Assembly: GCA_002633005.1 (NCBI GenBank)
Contig: NMRA01000569.1
Location: forward strand, 124,001-188,000
Length of the DNA stretch: 64,000 nucleotides
Direction: 5' to 3'
Source of the DNA: Phoronis australis
Lineage: Eukaryota; Phoronida; Phoronidae
Each line of letters begins with the position of its first letter. Within the stretch, counting starts at the first letter, position 1. Below, one piece after another: positions 10,701 to 22,151 of the stretch. The translations under genes were made by a program, and so were the position numbers. The notes under the pieces were generated by a model. That model saw only the letters and a list, made by a program, of their open reading frames with translations. It had not been told where the DNA came from and made no database searches.

Positions 10701-13700
10701 TTGTTTTTTACCAAGACTGATTTCCATTCTGCCATTTAGCAATTGATAGTCTTTTACTGACCAAGTGCACATAAAATAAATGCCAAAATTACCCTTTTCA
10801 TTTTACAAGGCCTTTACTTGGCAAAAGTCAAATTTATTGTTTTTTTGTTTGTTTGCACGCTACAAGTCACATTTCTTATCTCTTCAGCATGTATATTACA
10901 CAAAACGTGTCTCGTGAATAACTCTAACCCTATTGTTTTTCATTGAAATTGGTCGCAAGATGGCTCTGTGGTGACCATTTTCACATTTTTTTGGTTTGCT
11001 GTTTCTGGATGTTGTTTTTTTATGCGCCTACATATTTATACGTGGACGCATTATGCCGTCATCTCCGTCCGTCCGTCCGGCGTCTGGCGTCCTCTGCTCT
11101 ATCTCCATAACCCTTTGACATACGTTGAAATTTAGCACATATGTGCCTTTCAGGGATGGGGCGGCATGAGTGACCTTTCGGACAGATCCGACTACCGTTG
11201 TGCCCCTTAGTGGCAATTTTAGTTTTTTTATGCTTACCTCTTTATCGTCAAAGGTCCTGTAAGTATTTTCATAAAATTTGGCATATAGGCATCTGTTAGT
11301 GAGATGATGCTATCCTTCCGTTTTCGGATGGATTCGACGAAGTTTGCACCACCTAGTGGCCATTTTTGCTGTTTTCGAGTCTGTTTTTTGGCGTCCATCC
11401 CTTTATCAACCAAACCGCTCTAAGGATGATTGTGAAAATTAACATGTATGTTTTTACTATGAATAGGACTACTAACAATGATTTTCCGAGGTTTTTGTCT
11501 ACTGTGGCACCTCTTAGTGACAGTTTTGTTTTTTTGTGCCCATAGCTGCATCTAAACTGTTGTCAGGATCTTTATTAAATTTAGCGAGTATATTTATATA
11601 ATGTTGACAATGGATGAAGACGACTTTCAGATGAAAATTGGCATGTATGAAAATTGTGTAATGTTCTTCCTACGAAGTCGACCATGATTTTCCGACGACT
11701 TTGACTATTGTGGTGCCTCCTAGTGGCAGTTTTGTTTTTTTTTTGCGCCCATGACTTTATATTCTAAACTGTTTGCAGGATCTTTGCCAAATTTAGCAAA
11801 CGTATTTATATTATGTTCACAACGGATGACAACAGCTTTCGGACAGATCTGACTACCAGTTTACCCCCTAGTAGCAATTTTAGTTTATTAGATTTCCCTT
11901 TGTATCTTAAAAGGTCCTCAACAGATTTTCAGAAAATTTGGAATATAAGCATCTATTGGTGAGGTGATGCTATCCCCCCGTTTTCGGATGGAATCGTGGT
12001 ACTTTGCGCCACCTAGTGGCCATTATTCCTGTTTTCGAGTCGGTTGTTTGGTGTCCACCCCTCGATCAACCAAACCATTCTAAGGATGATTTTTAAAATT
12101 GGCATGTATATTTTGAGGGTGAAGAGGGTGGTTAAATTTAACGAATTCAACTACTGTGGCTCCTCCTTGTGATAGTTTTGTTTTGTTTTGCCCCCATAAC
12201 TGCATCTCCTTAACACACTACATGATCTTTATTAAATTTAGTAATTGTATGTATATGAAGCTAACAACAGACAACGTCTTTCAAGCCGATCCAATGAACG
12301 CTGTGCCTCATAGTAGCAATTTCATTTTTTCCATTTTCCTTCGTGTCTCTGAAGTTCCTTACAGGTTTTTTTGAAATTTGGTAAATAGCTTTCTATTAAA
12401 GAAGCGATGGCATTTGCCTGTTTTCTGGTGGATTGGATGTGTTTGCACCATCTAGTTGCTATTTTTATGAAACAAAAAAACAACCCTAGAAGCACACCAT
12501 TTGCGGTGCATTCATGAGCGCATTTCAACGCTCTGCATTGCTCTTGTTTCTAACTTTTGTGTGTATAGATCTGTTCAAGGGCTATCAGACATGTGACATT
12601 TGTGTACCTCTTGGACTTACCATTCTCTAGCTATTCAAGATATTGTGCTGACTGCTCTGTAATTTGTTAGATTTTCATGTCGTGTCTCCAGCGTTCTTTG
12701 AGGGACCTTTCTGAAAAGTCACACCCATTTCTTCACTCCGACTTACCGGTCTTGACTCATTCGAAATTTAATGCTTAGATGACTGTTCTTTTACCGACTT
12801 ATTTCCAGCTGCACTTTGGTGGCCTATCATATTTGTGCTTGATATTGCATTGTTTTGTTATTGACATGAATTTTACGTACAATGTTAAGCTATTCAGTAG
12901 CATGGGTGAAATTGGACCTAGGTGGCACTGTGATAGCTATTTTTGAAGTAATTATTTGTGGAGGTCTAGCTTCACAATCTTTTAACTGAACCTTTTCAAA
13001 TTCAGTATATGAATAGATCCCCTCAAGAGCTACCTGTAGTGCATTTTGATATATCATTCTTGAGTTATTCCAAATTTTCTGACTGACGACTGTCTTTTAT
13101 TGACTGATTCCCAATCCACATCTGATGGTTTATCATTTACTGTACGTTGGGTTTACAGGCATCAGGGTCATGGTTGTTGGTGTTTTTGGCTTTTTCGTCA
13201 ATCTCACCTTTTGATTTGCATTCGGTTTCCCCAAGTGGAGGTCTTGAGAGCCCTTTCATTTTATAATGTTGTGAGTGCCCAGAAGTCTTCAAATTGTGAG
13301 TGATGGTATCATCTGAAACTTGAACTGTAAAACATTAGTTTTGTGCTATATCTCTTAACATATGAATAAAATAGGAAAAGAAAATTTCAAACTTTCAGCT
13401 GTCTGCCATATTGTGTCATAAAATGGATGAGGTTTTAAAGAGAATTGATGTTCTGATATACTGGTATTTGTCATTAATGATTTTGAGTTTTACCTGAGTG
13501 TATAGTATTTCTTTTGTGATAGCTAATTGATTATTTTTTGCCAATAGTTTCAATATCAGTTTAATTTTGCTGTGTAACTAAATTTATGTGTTGTTCATTG
13601 GTGACTTCCAAATGTCTAATAATTCCATTTTCTTGTGGCAGGCTATTGGTGCCAGTATTGCAGCGATGATAGGCAGTGGAGTGCTTGTTCAGTCGATTCC

Positions 13701-16700
13701 CTACAGAGAAGGTTTAGGAGCTAAACAGCTGGCCTGGATGCTTCATAGTGGTGTTGTGGGTGCTGTGATTGCCCCGGTCTGTCTTATTGGTGGCCCACTG
13801 ATAGTCAGGGCTGCAGTCTTGACAGCTGGTGTTGTGGGAGGTGACGACTTATTCTATTCACAAATATGTAGTAAAACCTCTATAAGTCTAGTACGTTTAG
13901 GTTGAACCTGTGCTCAAGTTCTGTGTTGCAGTAGTTTACTTCATGCATTCAGCTCTTCAGATAGGCAGCTCTATCCAGTGGGATCAGGCTTGTGCTAGTT
14001 TTAATGTACTTTGAATATTAGTTAATAGACTTATGGCAGATTTGTACAAAAGAATGCTAAGAATGTAGATATTTCTAACCTCCTTTGACTGGTAGATAGT
14101 TCAGTATTCATTAAAGGAGCTTGATTGTTTGGCGACATTGTATGCTTGTGTATATTCAAAGTTACTGAATTATATTAACCTTGGTGATAGAGATCTGGGG
14201 TAGAGTCTGAATGATAGAGATCTGGGGTGGAGTGCATTTGCCCATGTGTTTACCGTATTTTATCATTTCATACAAATTTTTGAAAACTAGTTGTTGTGCA
14301 CACAATTTCCAGTCTATGGTTGTGCAAACTTATTCAGGGTTTACAAACCAATAAATAAGCATGGAGATATGATAAAAAACATGATAATGAAGTCAATTTG
14401 CAGTGTAAAGTGCACTTATGTGATATGCCCTCAAATTTTTTTTTAAGTGCAAATTCTTGAAGTAAATTGAAGTAACATGTTTCAAGGAAAAATTCCTAGT
14501 GCTGTCAAAATAGCTGCACCACAATACTGTTCACAAATATTTTGCGGAATGGGCGACACCAGAGGTTGGCTCTGGCTGGCGTACGTATGATCCAGGTTGC
14601 AGGCTGGATTGCCACCTGAAGCCATTATCCTGACATTCAGGGACTGCCCCGTTCCCATTAGTTCACCAAAATACACTGTATCATGAACAAAAAACTGTTT
14701 GAAAACTTTCCAGAATCTATGTTGATGTGTCAAACTCTACAAAAAGATTTGTGTTGCAGGGAAAGATTTTGTGAGTTAATGTGAACATTTTTACCCCTTT
14801 GCAGGTTTATCAACTGTGGCTGTGTGTGCACCTAGTGAAAAGTTCTTACAGATGGGTGGTCCACTGGCCATTGGCTTGGGTGTGGTGTTTGCATCATCAC
14901 TAGGTAAGCACTTATTGCATGTTTATCAGTCATAAGTTATTAGAAACCAGTGTGATGGTGATCTGATGTGTGCTTATATCAGTTTTATGTACCCACCTTA
15001 GCATGTGTGGGTCCATTTCTGGGTGTATCTCTGGTAGGCGTCTGCTGCTGTAACTCCTAAACCATTACAGGGTCTTTATGAAATTTGGTTGGTTTGTTTC
15101 TATGAAGACGTCATGACTATCATACTGATCTAACTACAGCTGTGCTTTCTTGTGGCAATTTTGCTTTTTCCACTGTGTCCGGTTTTAATCACAAATTGAG
15201 CATATATGTTTACTTTTATTTATTAAAGTGCTTAAAAGCAATTCCATATCAAAATTATCCAAAACAATTCCACCAGTCGACCAGGTGTCTAAGTAGAACA
15301 CCAACTGACAGTATTTGACAATATATTAATAAGCTGATCTTGAGTTATGAGCATTTATTGGTTGATACAATTTATGTAGAATCAGAATAATCAGTTGCAT
15401 TAGTCATCATCTGCTGCTTTACTTACAGGATTATCATGAAGTTTGTCACAGATATTTGAGATCATAGGGCCTACATCGACTTTTTGTGCAATTAATCACA
15501 AGTTCAGTTTTTTGCATCTGTCTCAATATCTCTCAAGTTATATAATGTACGATTTTGAAATTTTGGAGGTGTGTTCTTGTAAAGGGGAGGACAGCATTTA
15601 CATGATTTTGAACAGGTCAGTCTGGTGCTGTGTCCCCTTTTCGCAATTATTGTTTAATATCTGGTGTTTGGTGTCTGTCCACTTTGGAGGAATCGCCATA
15701 GGAGTTTCTGTTTAAAACATTGCTGTTGTCAATGACCAGAAGTACCTGATTACAGCTGTGCCCCTAAGTGGCAAGTTTATTTTTCTTTCCATCAACTTAA
15801 ATATTTACTGGTACCTCATTGATTCTTTATGAAATTGGTCAGATATGTTCTGATCAAGAGTTGGACTGCATTTGATTGATGCAGTTTTTCCCTCTCCCTT
15901 TCTATCTACAAGATGTTGTATAGTCTTTTTGAAACTTATTACTTGGCGGAATTCTTCGAATTCCGTCAAGTATGTTGGTCTGACAGCAAGTTTTTTTTTT
16001 TTGTTTGTTTGCACTCTACAGGTCGCAATTTTCGTCCGATTTTCATGAAATTTGCACACAACGTGTAGATCGGAAAGTCCTAGAAGCCTATTGTTTTTGG
16101 TCATGATCGGATACAAAATGGCGGACGTGGCGGCCATTTTGTATCTGATTTCACAGTCAAATGCTCGTAGAGGCCGCATTTTTCAACGTACAAGGCTAAA
16201 AATCAGTACGAATTTACTAGAAGGCATGTGCTACAACTGTGCAGAAAATCAGTTACTTCCGGTTAAAGATGGCGGAAATATTGGACGTGGCGCATGCGCA
16301 CCCCGAAATATGGGTAAAAACGTTTTCTCCTGTAGGGGGCGCATTTGCAAACCAATCACTTTCAAACTGGTCACGTGTTTGTTGAGTTTAATAAGCTTTT
16401 ATAAAAAATTATTGAACCGGAAGTCACTTTCAAGATGGCAGCTGTGGCACATGTTCACACGGTTTCAATCGCTCTGGTGTCGCATTTTTCACGGGAAGAG
16501 TAAATGACGTGAATTTTTGCATGTGGATTCCTTCAAGTATGGCCTTTCAAAAAGTCTGCGAGAGCGTATTTCTCAGACTTACCGTTTTCGAGTTATTTGA
16601 CTTTGAATTTCAAAAAAAACCAGCAAATTTTCAATTTTCTCGAAAAATTTTTGGATTTTTGCCAAACTACCACTATAGATAAAATTTTGAACGGGCTTTC

Positions 16701-19700
16701 AGAAGATATTTTCCATTTTGCGCTACGACGTCTACTTTTTGAATTATTCGAGATTTTCGGATACCGTTGTTCCTTCGGTCACCTAAATGCAAGCACGCAG
16801 CTGGCTGGCTTTCAGTTCACTTTGTTTTGATTATGCCTAGTTGACCCAGACTGACCCAGCTAGCACTGTTCTACTGTAGACTGGACCGTCATGTTGCGCC
16901 ATCTATTGTTCTTTATTGTAGTTGATTGTATGCTCTATCAAAGTACGTAGAGTTGTGGACGGGCTTTCAGACGATATTTTCCATTTTGCGCTACGTCTAC
17001 TTTTGAATTAATCGAGATTTTCGAATGCCGTTGTTCCTTCGGTCACCTATTATAGGACGCAGCTGGCTGGCTTTCAGTTCACTTTATTTTGGTTATGCCT
17101 AGTTGACCCAGACTGACCCAGCCAGCACTGTCTTACTGCAGACTGGACCGTCATGTTGCGCCATCTATTGTTCTTAATTGTAATTGATTGTATGCTCTCT
17201 ATTTGATTTCTTCGCTAGTCACATGAATGTTATCGTGTTTGCCAAACTATCACTTTAGATAGAGTTTGGAACGGGCTTTCATTCTTTATTGTAATTGATT
17301 GTATGCTCTCTATTTGATTTCTTCGCTAGTCACATAAATGATATCGTGTTCGTCGTCTTTTCGATTAATTCCGCCAAGTGTCGCTCCTCTGAGCGCTCTC
17401 GTTTTTAATGTTGGTACTGGGTACAAGACATGGTACACCAGTCAATTTTTTAATTATCATTGCTCTCTGTTCTGGGAATATTTGAAATAATCATCACCTC
17501 TTGCGTGTGCTGTTTATTCTTCAGCACCACCTAATCAACCTACATGGATTTTTTCTTCAAAATTTGAATTTTTAAGCTTTATAGTATATTTTTCATTGCT
17601 ACTCATTACATTTTTAAAAACGCATCAATTATACAGCAGATATGGGAGTTGTTCTGTACAATTTCAATTGCGTGGCATATTTTTATGCGCCCACATATTT
17701 ATATGTGGACGCATTATGCCGTCATCTGTGTCCGTCTGTCCATCCGGGAGGCATCCGTCCGGCGTCCGTTGTTCTATCTATAAAAAACCCGATTGATGTA
17801 TGTTCATGAAATTTTGCACATGTGTTCCTTTTATGAATGGGACAGCATGAGCGAACTTTCGGACGGATCCGACTACCGGTGTGCCCCCTAATGGCAATTT
17901 TAGTTTTTTACGTTTATCTCTGTATCTTCAAAGGTCCTCAACGTATTCATAAAATGTGGTATAAAGGCATCTATTACTGAGACGATGATATCCTCCCATT
18001 TTCGAATGGAGTTGACGTAGTTTGCGCCACCTAGTGGCCATTTTTACTGTTTTCGAGTCCGTTTTTTTTACGTCTACCCCTCTATCAACCAAACCGCTTT
18101 AAGCATGATTATGAAAATTGGTATGTATGTTTCTACTATGAAGAGGATGGTTGACGATTTTACGATGACTTCAATTACTGTAGCGCCTCCTAGTAGCAGT
18201 TTTGTTTATTTTGCGCCTATTACTATATCTCCTAAACCGTTTGCAGCATCTTTACTAAATTTAGTAAGTGCATTTATATGATGTTGACAATGGACAGCAA
18301 CGACTTTCGAACAGATCTGACGACTGGCGTGCCACCTAGTGGCAATTTTATTTTTTTTACGTTTACCTCTGTGTCTTCAAAGGTCCTCAGCGTAATTTCA
18401 TAAAATTTGGCATGCAGGCTTCTGTTAGTGCGGTAATGCTATCTTTCCGTTTCCAGATGGATTCGACCCCGTTTGCGCCACCTAGTGGCCATTTTTACTG
18501 TTTTCGAGTTTTTTGTTGGCGTCCACCCCTCTACCAACCAAACCGCTTTCAGGATAATTGTGAAAATTGGCACATACGTTTTTACTATGAAGTGGACGGC
18601 TGAGGATGATTTTCCGATGGCTTCGACTACTGTGGTGCCTCCTATTGGGAGTCTCTTTTTTGCGCCCATATGGCAATCTTCTAAACCATTTGCAGGATCT
18701 TTACTAAATTTAAGAAGTGTATTTATATGATGTTGACAACGGACGACGAAGATTTTAGGATGGATTTGACTACTGGTATGCCCCCTGTTGGCAATTTTAG
18801 TTTTACGTTTACCTCTATATCTTCAAATGTCTTAGATTTTCATAAAATTTTGAATTTGGGCATCTATTGGTGAGATAATGCTATCCTCCCGTTTTCAGAT
18901 GTAATCAAGGTACTTTACGCTAGCTAGTGGCCATTTTTGCTGGTTTCAAGTCTGTTTTTTGGCATCTACCTCTCTATCAACCAAATCATTTTAAGGATGG
19001 TTTTTGAAAATTGGCGTATATGTGCTAAGTGTGAAGAGGACGGTTGATGATGATGAGTTTGACTCCTCTGGCGCCACCTAGTGGTAGTTTTGTTTTGCGC
19101 CCATAGCTGTATCTTCTAAACCCACTGCAGGATCTTTATTAAATTTTGTTATAAGTGTATTTATATGAAGCTAACAACAGACAATGACGACTTTCAGGCG
19201 AATCCAATAAACTCTGTGCCCCCTACAGTGCTTGGAATTTTCCGCGGAAACACGGATTTCCGCTTTTTTCAAATGTTCTGTCCGCATATTTTATTAAATT
19301 TCCACATAAAAAAACGGATTTGATATAAAATTTTTGCAGCAAATTACTTTCTTACCGCGACGTTGCCGACGACTTTCACCTCGAAAAGCGGAAGTTGCTC
19401 TTTATGTTTCGGAGGAACGTAAATTGTCATAATTGCCAGGACACCTGGGATAGCAAGGTTTTCTTCAATGGTGTCTTGTGAGATTGTAAATCGCAGTGAC
19501 AAATACTACAACTCTGGAGCCAAAAATGTGTGGAGGTGGGAGTGGACGGACGAGCTAAAAAGACGCAGACACACGCTTCTGGAGGTGGTACTTAGTCCTT
19601 CCGATGTTTTGTCGGAAAAGGTCCTCATCGGCAAAAATTCGAGCCCCTCCCATTTTCAGGGCTGGGTGCGCGCACGGGGCCGTAAAAATTTCCGCTTTTT

Positions 19701-21679
19701 TGTCATGGGTCATTCCAACACCTGCCCCTAGTGGCAATTTCATTTTATTCTGTTTTCCTTTGTTCCTCTGAAGTTCCGTGACGGATTTCTATGAAATTTG
19801 GTGTATCGCTTTCTATTAAAGAAGCAATGACATGTTCCGGTTTTTAGATGGATTGTATGTTTTTGCACCATCTAGCAGCCATTTTTTTCACACAAATAAG
19901 CACACCATTTGTGATGCATTCGTGGGCGCATTTCAACGCTCTGTGTTGCTCTTGTTGTGATTTTCAGAATTTTTCGATGTTCGACACTTTAAGTAGTAGT
20001 TTTGATCACAAATTTGGCTTCAGTTTGTGGGTTGATTTGTTTAAAAATTTGCACACTTAATGTCTATGGCCGAGAATACTGTATCTCATTTTTTAAAGCA
20101 CTTTCAAAGTGAGATATCTGGTGTCAAAAAAGCAATGGTATGATGATATTTTCAAAAGGAATTTAGATGGCTGACATCTCCGGGGGCTAGTAGACAAAAA
20201 GTCTCATAACTTAGTCAGCCAGTGTTAATCTTAGGTTAGCCAAGTCATTTTTTCTGGCTTACGCAAGACGGCTAACTGATACGTTTACATAAAACAAAAT
20301 AGTGAATGCCACCACACAAACTACCTTCAGTGATCACGAAGACAGATTAAACTAAGGCTTGCAATTGTAAACCAAAAGTCTTAAAAGTAAGAATTGACTG
20401 CACATAAAGGTTGTATTGGACTTTATCAACAAGTCTGTGCATTCATCTAAATATCTACAAAATTTCAGAATTGTATAATTTTTGTGAAAGCAGGAAGCCT
20501 CTAGAATGTGATTTTATACCGGTTTGCATTTAATTGACCATGTCCTTTGAAAAGAAAGGTACAATAACAGCGAATCAATGGTATTAATAATGTAACCAAT
20601 TTTTGTTTGATATAAATTTCCAAGATGTAATCTCAAGAACTCAGCTACAATTTTCTAAGTTATTTCACTTTTTGCTTTTTTGCCACTTCAATTTATTCAT
20701 AAGTCATATTTTTATTGCTTCTCATGCAAAAGTGAATCAATTCCTAATGGCATTTTGAAGAACAATACAAAAAGCATAGTATCTGAAAGTTTCATATGAA
20801 TCTGACAATTCCCTTTGTATAGATAATATATATTTACAGTTACAAGCATGCAGTTGCCTACGCTTAAGGTTGATCTAAAAGAATTTATGGTAGTCGCCAT
20901 TTTATGGTCGAGTTAACTGAACAGTGTTTGGAAATGGAATGCTCATTATGCCTTCTTATTGTTTGTATTTACAGGAAGCATGTTCCTATCGCCTACATCT
21001 GCCTTGGGAGCAGGCCTTTACTCAATCTCAATGTATGGAGGATTGGTGCTCTTCAGCATGTTCTTATTATATGACACTCAGAAAATCATCTACAAAGCAG
21101 AAAACTACCCCGTCATGGGGGTCAGACCTTACGATCCAATTAATGCGTAAGTTTCAAGTGTGTGCACATTGAAGAGCAATCTTAAAATGCATTTTGGAAG
21201 AAGCAATAGTTTCAAGTATTTTTCATAATACCCTAAAGCTCAATGTGTCAATCACCCTCAAGTCATGATCGTCTTGATTCATTGTTATTCAATTTAGTAA
21301 GCATGCTTTGCTTTGAGTTTTTTACTAACTAGACCCCGATACTCACTTGAATTTTTTGTTTTTCAAATATCCTTTTATCCACATTTATTTTGACATATAC
21401 CTTTTCTGCTTTTCATTGGCACTATAGGTATGCATGTCGTCATGGATTCCCTGATGATTCTGTACTAGTTTATGCCTTGAGGTGTAAACGTTCATTGGTT
21501 AATTGCATGGCACTTATTGCCTAATCCCTTGTGCCATTTGCTTGTGAAATTCCAACTACTGAAATGGTTAAATTCTTTTGTTTTCTCATAGGTCTGTTGG
21601 TATTTACTTGGATACGGTGAACATCTTCATCAGAATTGCCATGTTGTTGGCTGGGGGTGGAGGCAACAGGAGAAAATAG
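7760..21679 (+). CDS. GHITM: Growth hormone-inducible transmembrane protein (TMBIM5/MICS1)
   Basis: Coding exons: 7760-7976, 8640-8751, 9907-10048, 13642-13840, 14805-14903, 20975-21146 and 21592-21679. All have GT-AG junctions with agreeing phases, totalling 1029 bp and 342 aa, close to the vertebrate length of about 345. The basic N-terminus (residues 1-60, rich in K/R and S/T) fits a mitochondrial presequence. The rest is the BAX-inhibitor-1 family membrane domain: a first segment at 80-98, then VRSTYMYFGGS, the LAWMLHSGVVGAV segment, LSTVAVCAPSEKF, and YGGLVLFSMFLLYDTQKI with the family Asp near the C-terminus. In other animals this inner-membrane protein supports cristae organisation and mitochondrial calcium/proton exchange. 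The start is the first of two adjacent ATGs. A polyadenylation signal lies 190 bp after the stop. The introns are large and full of repeats, but the exons are undamaged. Confidence 0.95.
10081..11010 (+). repeat. Dispersed intron repeat, two copies in GHITM intron 3
   Basis: The segment from TTCGCCAAGTATGTTGC at 10081 through GATGGCGG-rich sequence to about 10740 matches the left part of the 1.4-kb element at 15941. Shared phrases are a T-run with GTTTGTT, a CAGGTCGCAATTTTCGTCCG stretch, GCCTATTGTTTTT and GATGGCGG..GTGGCGGCCATTTTG. A second, more decayed piece lies at about 10826-11010. No coding capacity is visible. Confidence 0.7.
11022..12549 (+). repeat. A-B-C monomer element, copy 1
   Basis: It starts with a hairpin around GCGCCTACATATTTATACGT and ends near GAGCGCATTTCAACGCTCTG. 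The interior is a run of monomers about 150 bp long, each centred on a CCTAGTGGC-like core. Three types are distinguishable: A (cores near 11200, 11863, 12303), B (near 11350, 12009, 12445) and C (near 11511, 11717, 12160). The order is A-B-C-C-A-B-C-A-B, so one C is duplicated. The same architecture recurs at 17685. It is non-coding and lies within GHITM intron 3. The following 12.55-13.64 kb of that intron shows nothing recognisable. Confidence 0.75.
15941..17379. mobile_element. Non-autonomous element with ACTTGGCGGAATT ends
   Basis: The left end is ACTTGGCGGAATTC (15941) and the right end is AATTCCGCCAAGT (ending 17379), a perfect 13-bp terminal inverted repeat. The left end immediately folds back on GAATTCCGTCAAGT. 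The interior shares the GATGGCGG-rich segment with the repeat at 10081. It also carries a tandem duplication: a unit starting near 16691 recurs at 16959 (268 bp) and, truncated, at 17271. No transposase frame is visible. I could not find a clear target-site duplication, so the true ends may differ slightly. It lies in GHITM intron 5. Confidence 0.65.
17685..19957 (+). repeat. A-B-C monomer element, copy 2
   Basis: It begins with a hairpin, GCGCCCACATAT pairing with ATATGTGGACGC, and ends near CGTGGGCGCATTTCAACGCTC. ATGCGCCCAC at the left and GTGGGCGCAT at 19922-19931 are inverted repeats. The monomer cores alternate regularly: A near 17879, B 18030, C 18183, A 18330, B 18475, C 18640, A 18778, B 18925, C 19073, A 19217 and B 19865. 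This gives a higher-order period of about 450 bp. The last A monomer is interrupted by a hAT-like insertion (19226-19724). It is better preserved in order than copy 1. Decayed single monomers also occur near 14995-15180 and 15690-15850. Confidence 0.78.
19226..19724. mobile_element. hAT-like non-autonomous insertion
   Basis: This 499-bp segment interrupts an A monomer of the surrounding repeat. The ends are CAGTGCTTGGAAT and ATTCCAACACCTG, imperfect inverted repeats beginning CAG as in many hAT elements. CCCCTA is repeated on both sides, consistent with a target duplication. Removing it restores the uninterrupted monomer seen in copy 1. An open frame from 19468 encodes a short peptide with VWRWEW. 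I do not recognise it; it may be a relic of a transposase N-terminal domain or chance. Confidence 0.7.
20385..20810 (+). repeat. Dispersed AT-rich repeat, copy in GHITM intron 5
   Basis: It is diverged from, but clearly related to, 55435-55905 in a DDX46 intron. Shared runs include AAATATCTACAAAA, TATTAATAA..TAACCAA, CTCATGCAAAAGT, TTCCTAAT.GCATTTTG and AGTATCTGAAAGTTTCATA. There is no coding capacity. Class unknown. Confidence 0.6.
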
Positions 21680-21870
21680 ACACGTCTTTCGTTACATCAT
21701 TTATCATCTTTGTATGTTGTGAACTGTGTGGATTTTGGACACCTAAGTGATAGTAACAAGCTCAAGTCATCAAGACATCACCAAGAGGATGTCATGTGTG
21801 TCTTTATTACTATTATTATAATCCATTCTTATTGTTTTCTTAATGAACATGGTGTAAAAGAATGTCTTTT

Positions 21871-21876
21871 AATAAA
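21871..21876 (+). terminator. GHITM polyadenylation signal
   Basis: AATAAA lies 192 bp after the GHITM stop codon. It is the first canonical hexamer downstream on the plus strand. Confidence 0.7.
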
Positions 21877-21925
21877 AAATAACGCCATGTACTGATGTGT
21901 TGTAGCTGAGTTACAAACTTGAACA

Positions 21926-21931
21926 TTTATT
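21926..21931 (-). terminator. Polyadenylation signal of the basigin-like gene
   Basis: TTTATT on the plus strand is AATAAA on the minus strand, 221 bp beyond the stop at 22152. It is about 50 bp from the GHITM signal on the other strand, so the two 3' ends nearly meet or overlap. Confidence 0.5.
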
Positions 21932-22151
21932 AGAAATAACAATCAATCAAAAGACCTATTAATACATCTATAATTTGCTTCATTTTACTAATGAACAGGA
22001 TACCAAAAGTTTAAAAACTGCAACTGACAGAAAACAAGTTACAACTTTGTATTGGCGGAGAACTTATTTACTGTATTTACACTGTGAATTGTAACTGCAA
22101 GTGTTGTAAAGATGTCATGCCCTGAAATAAGAATTGAATGCAACAACAGTT

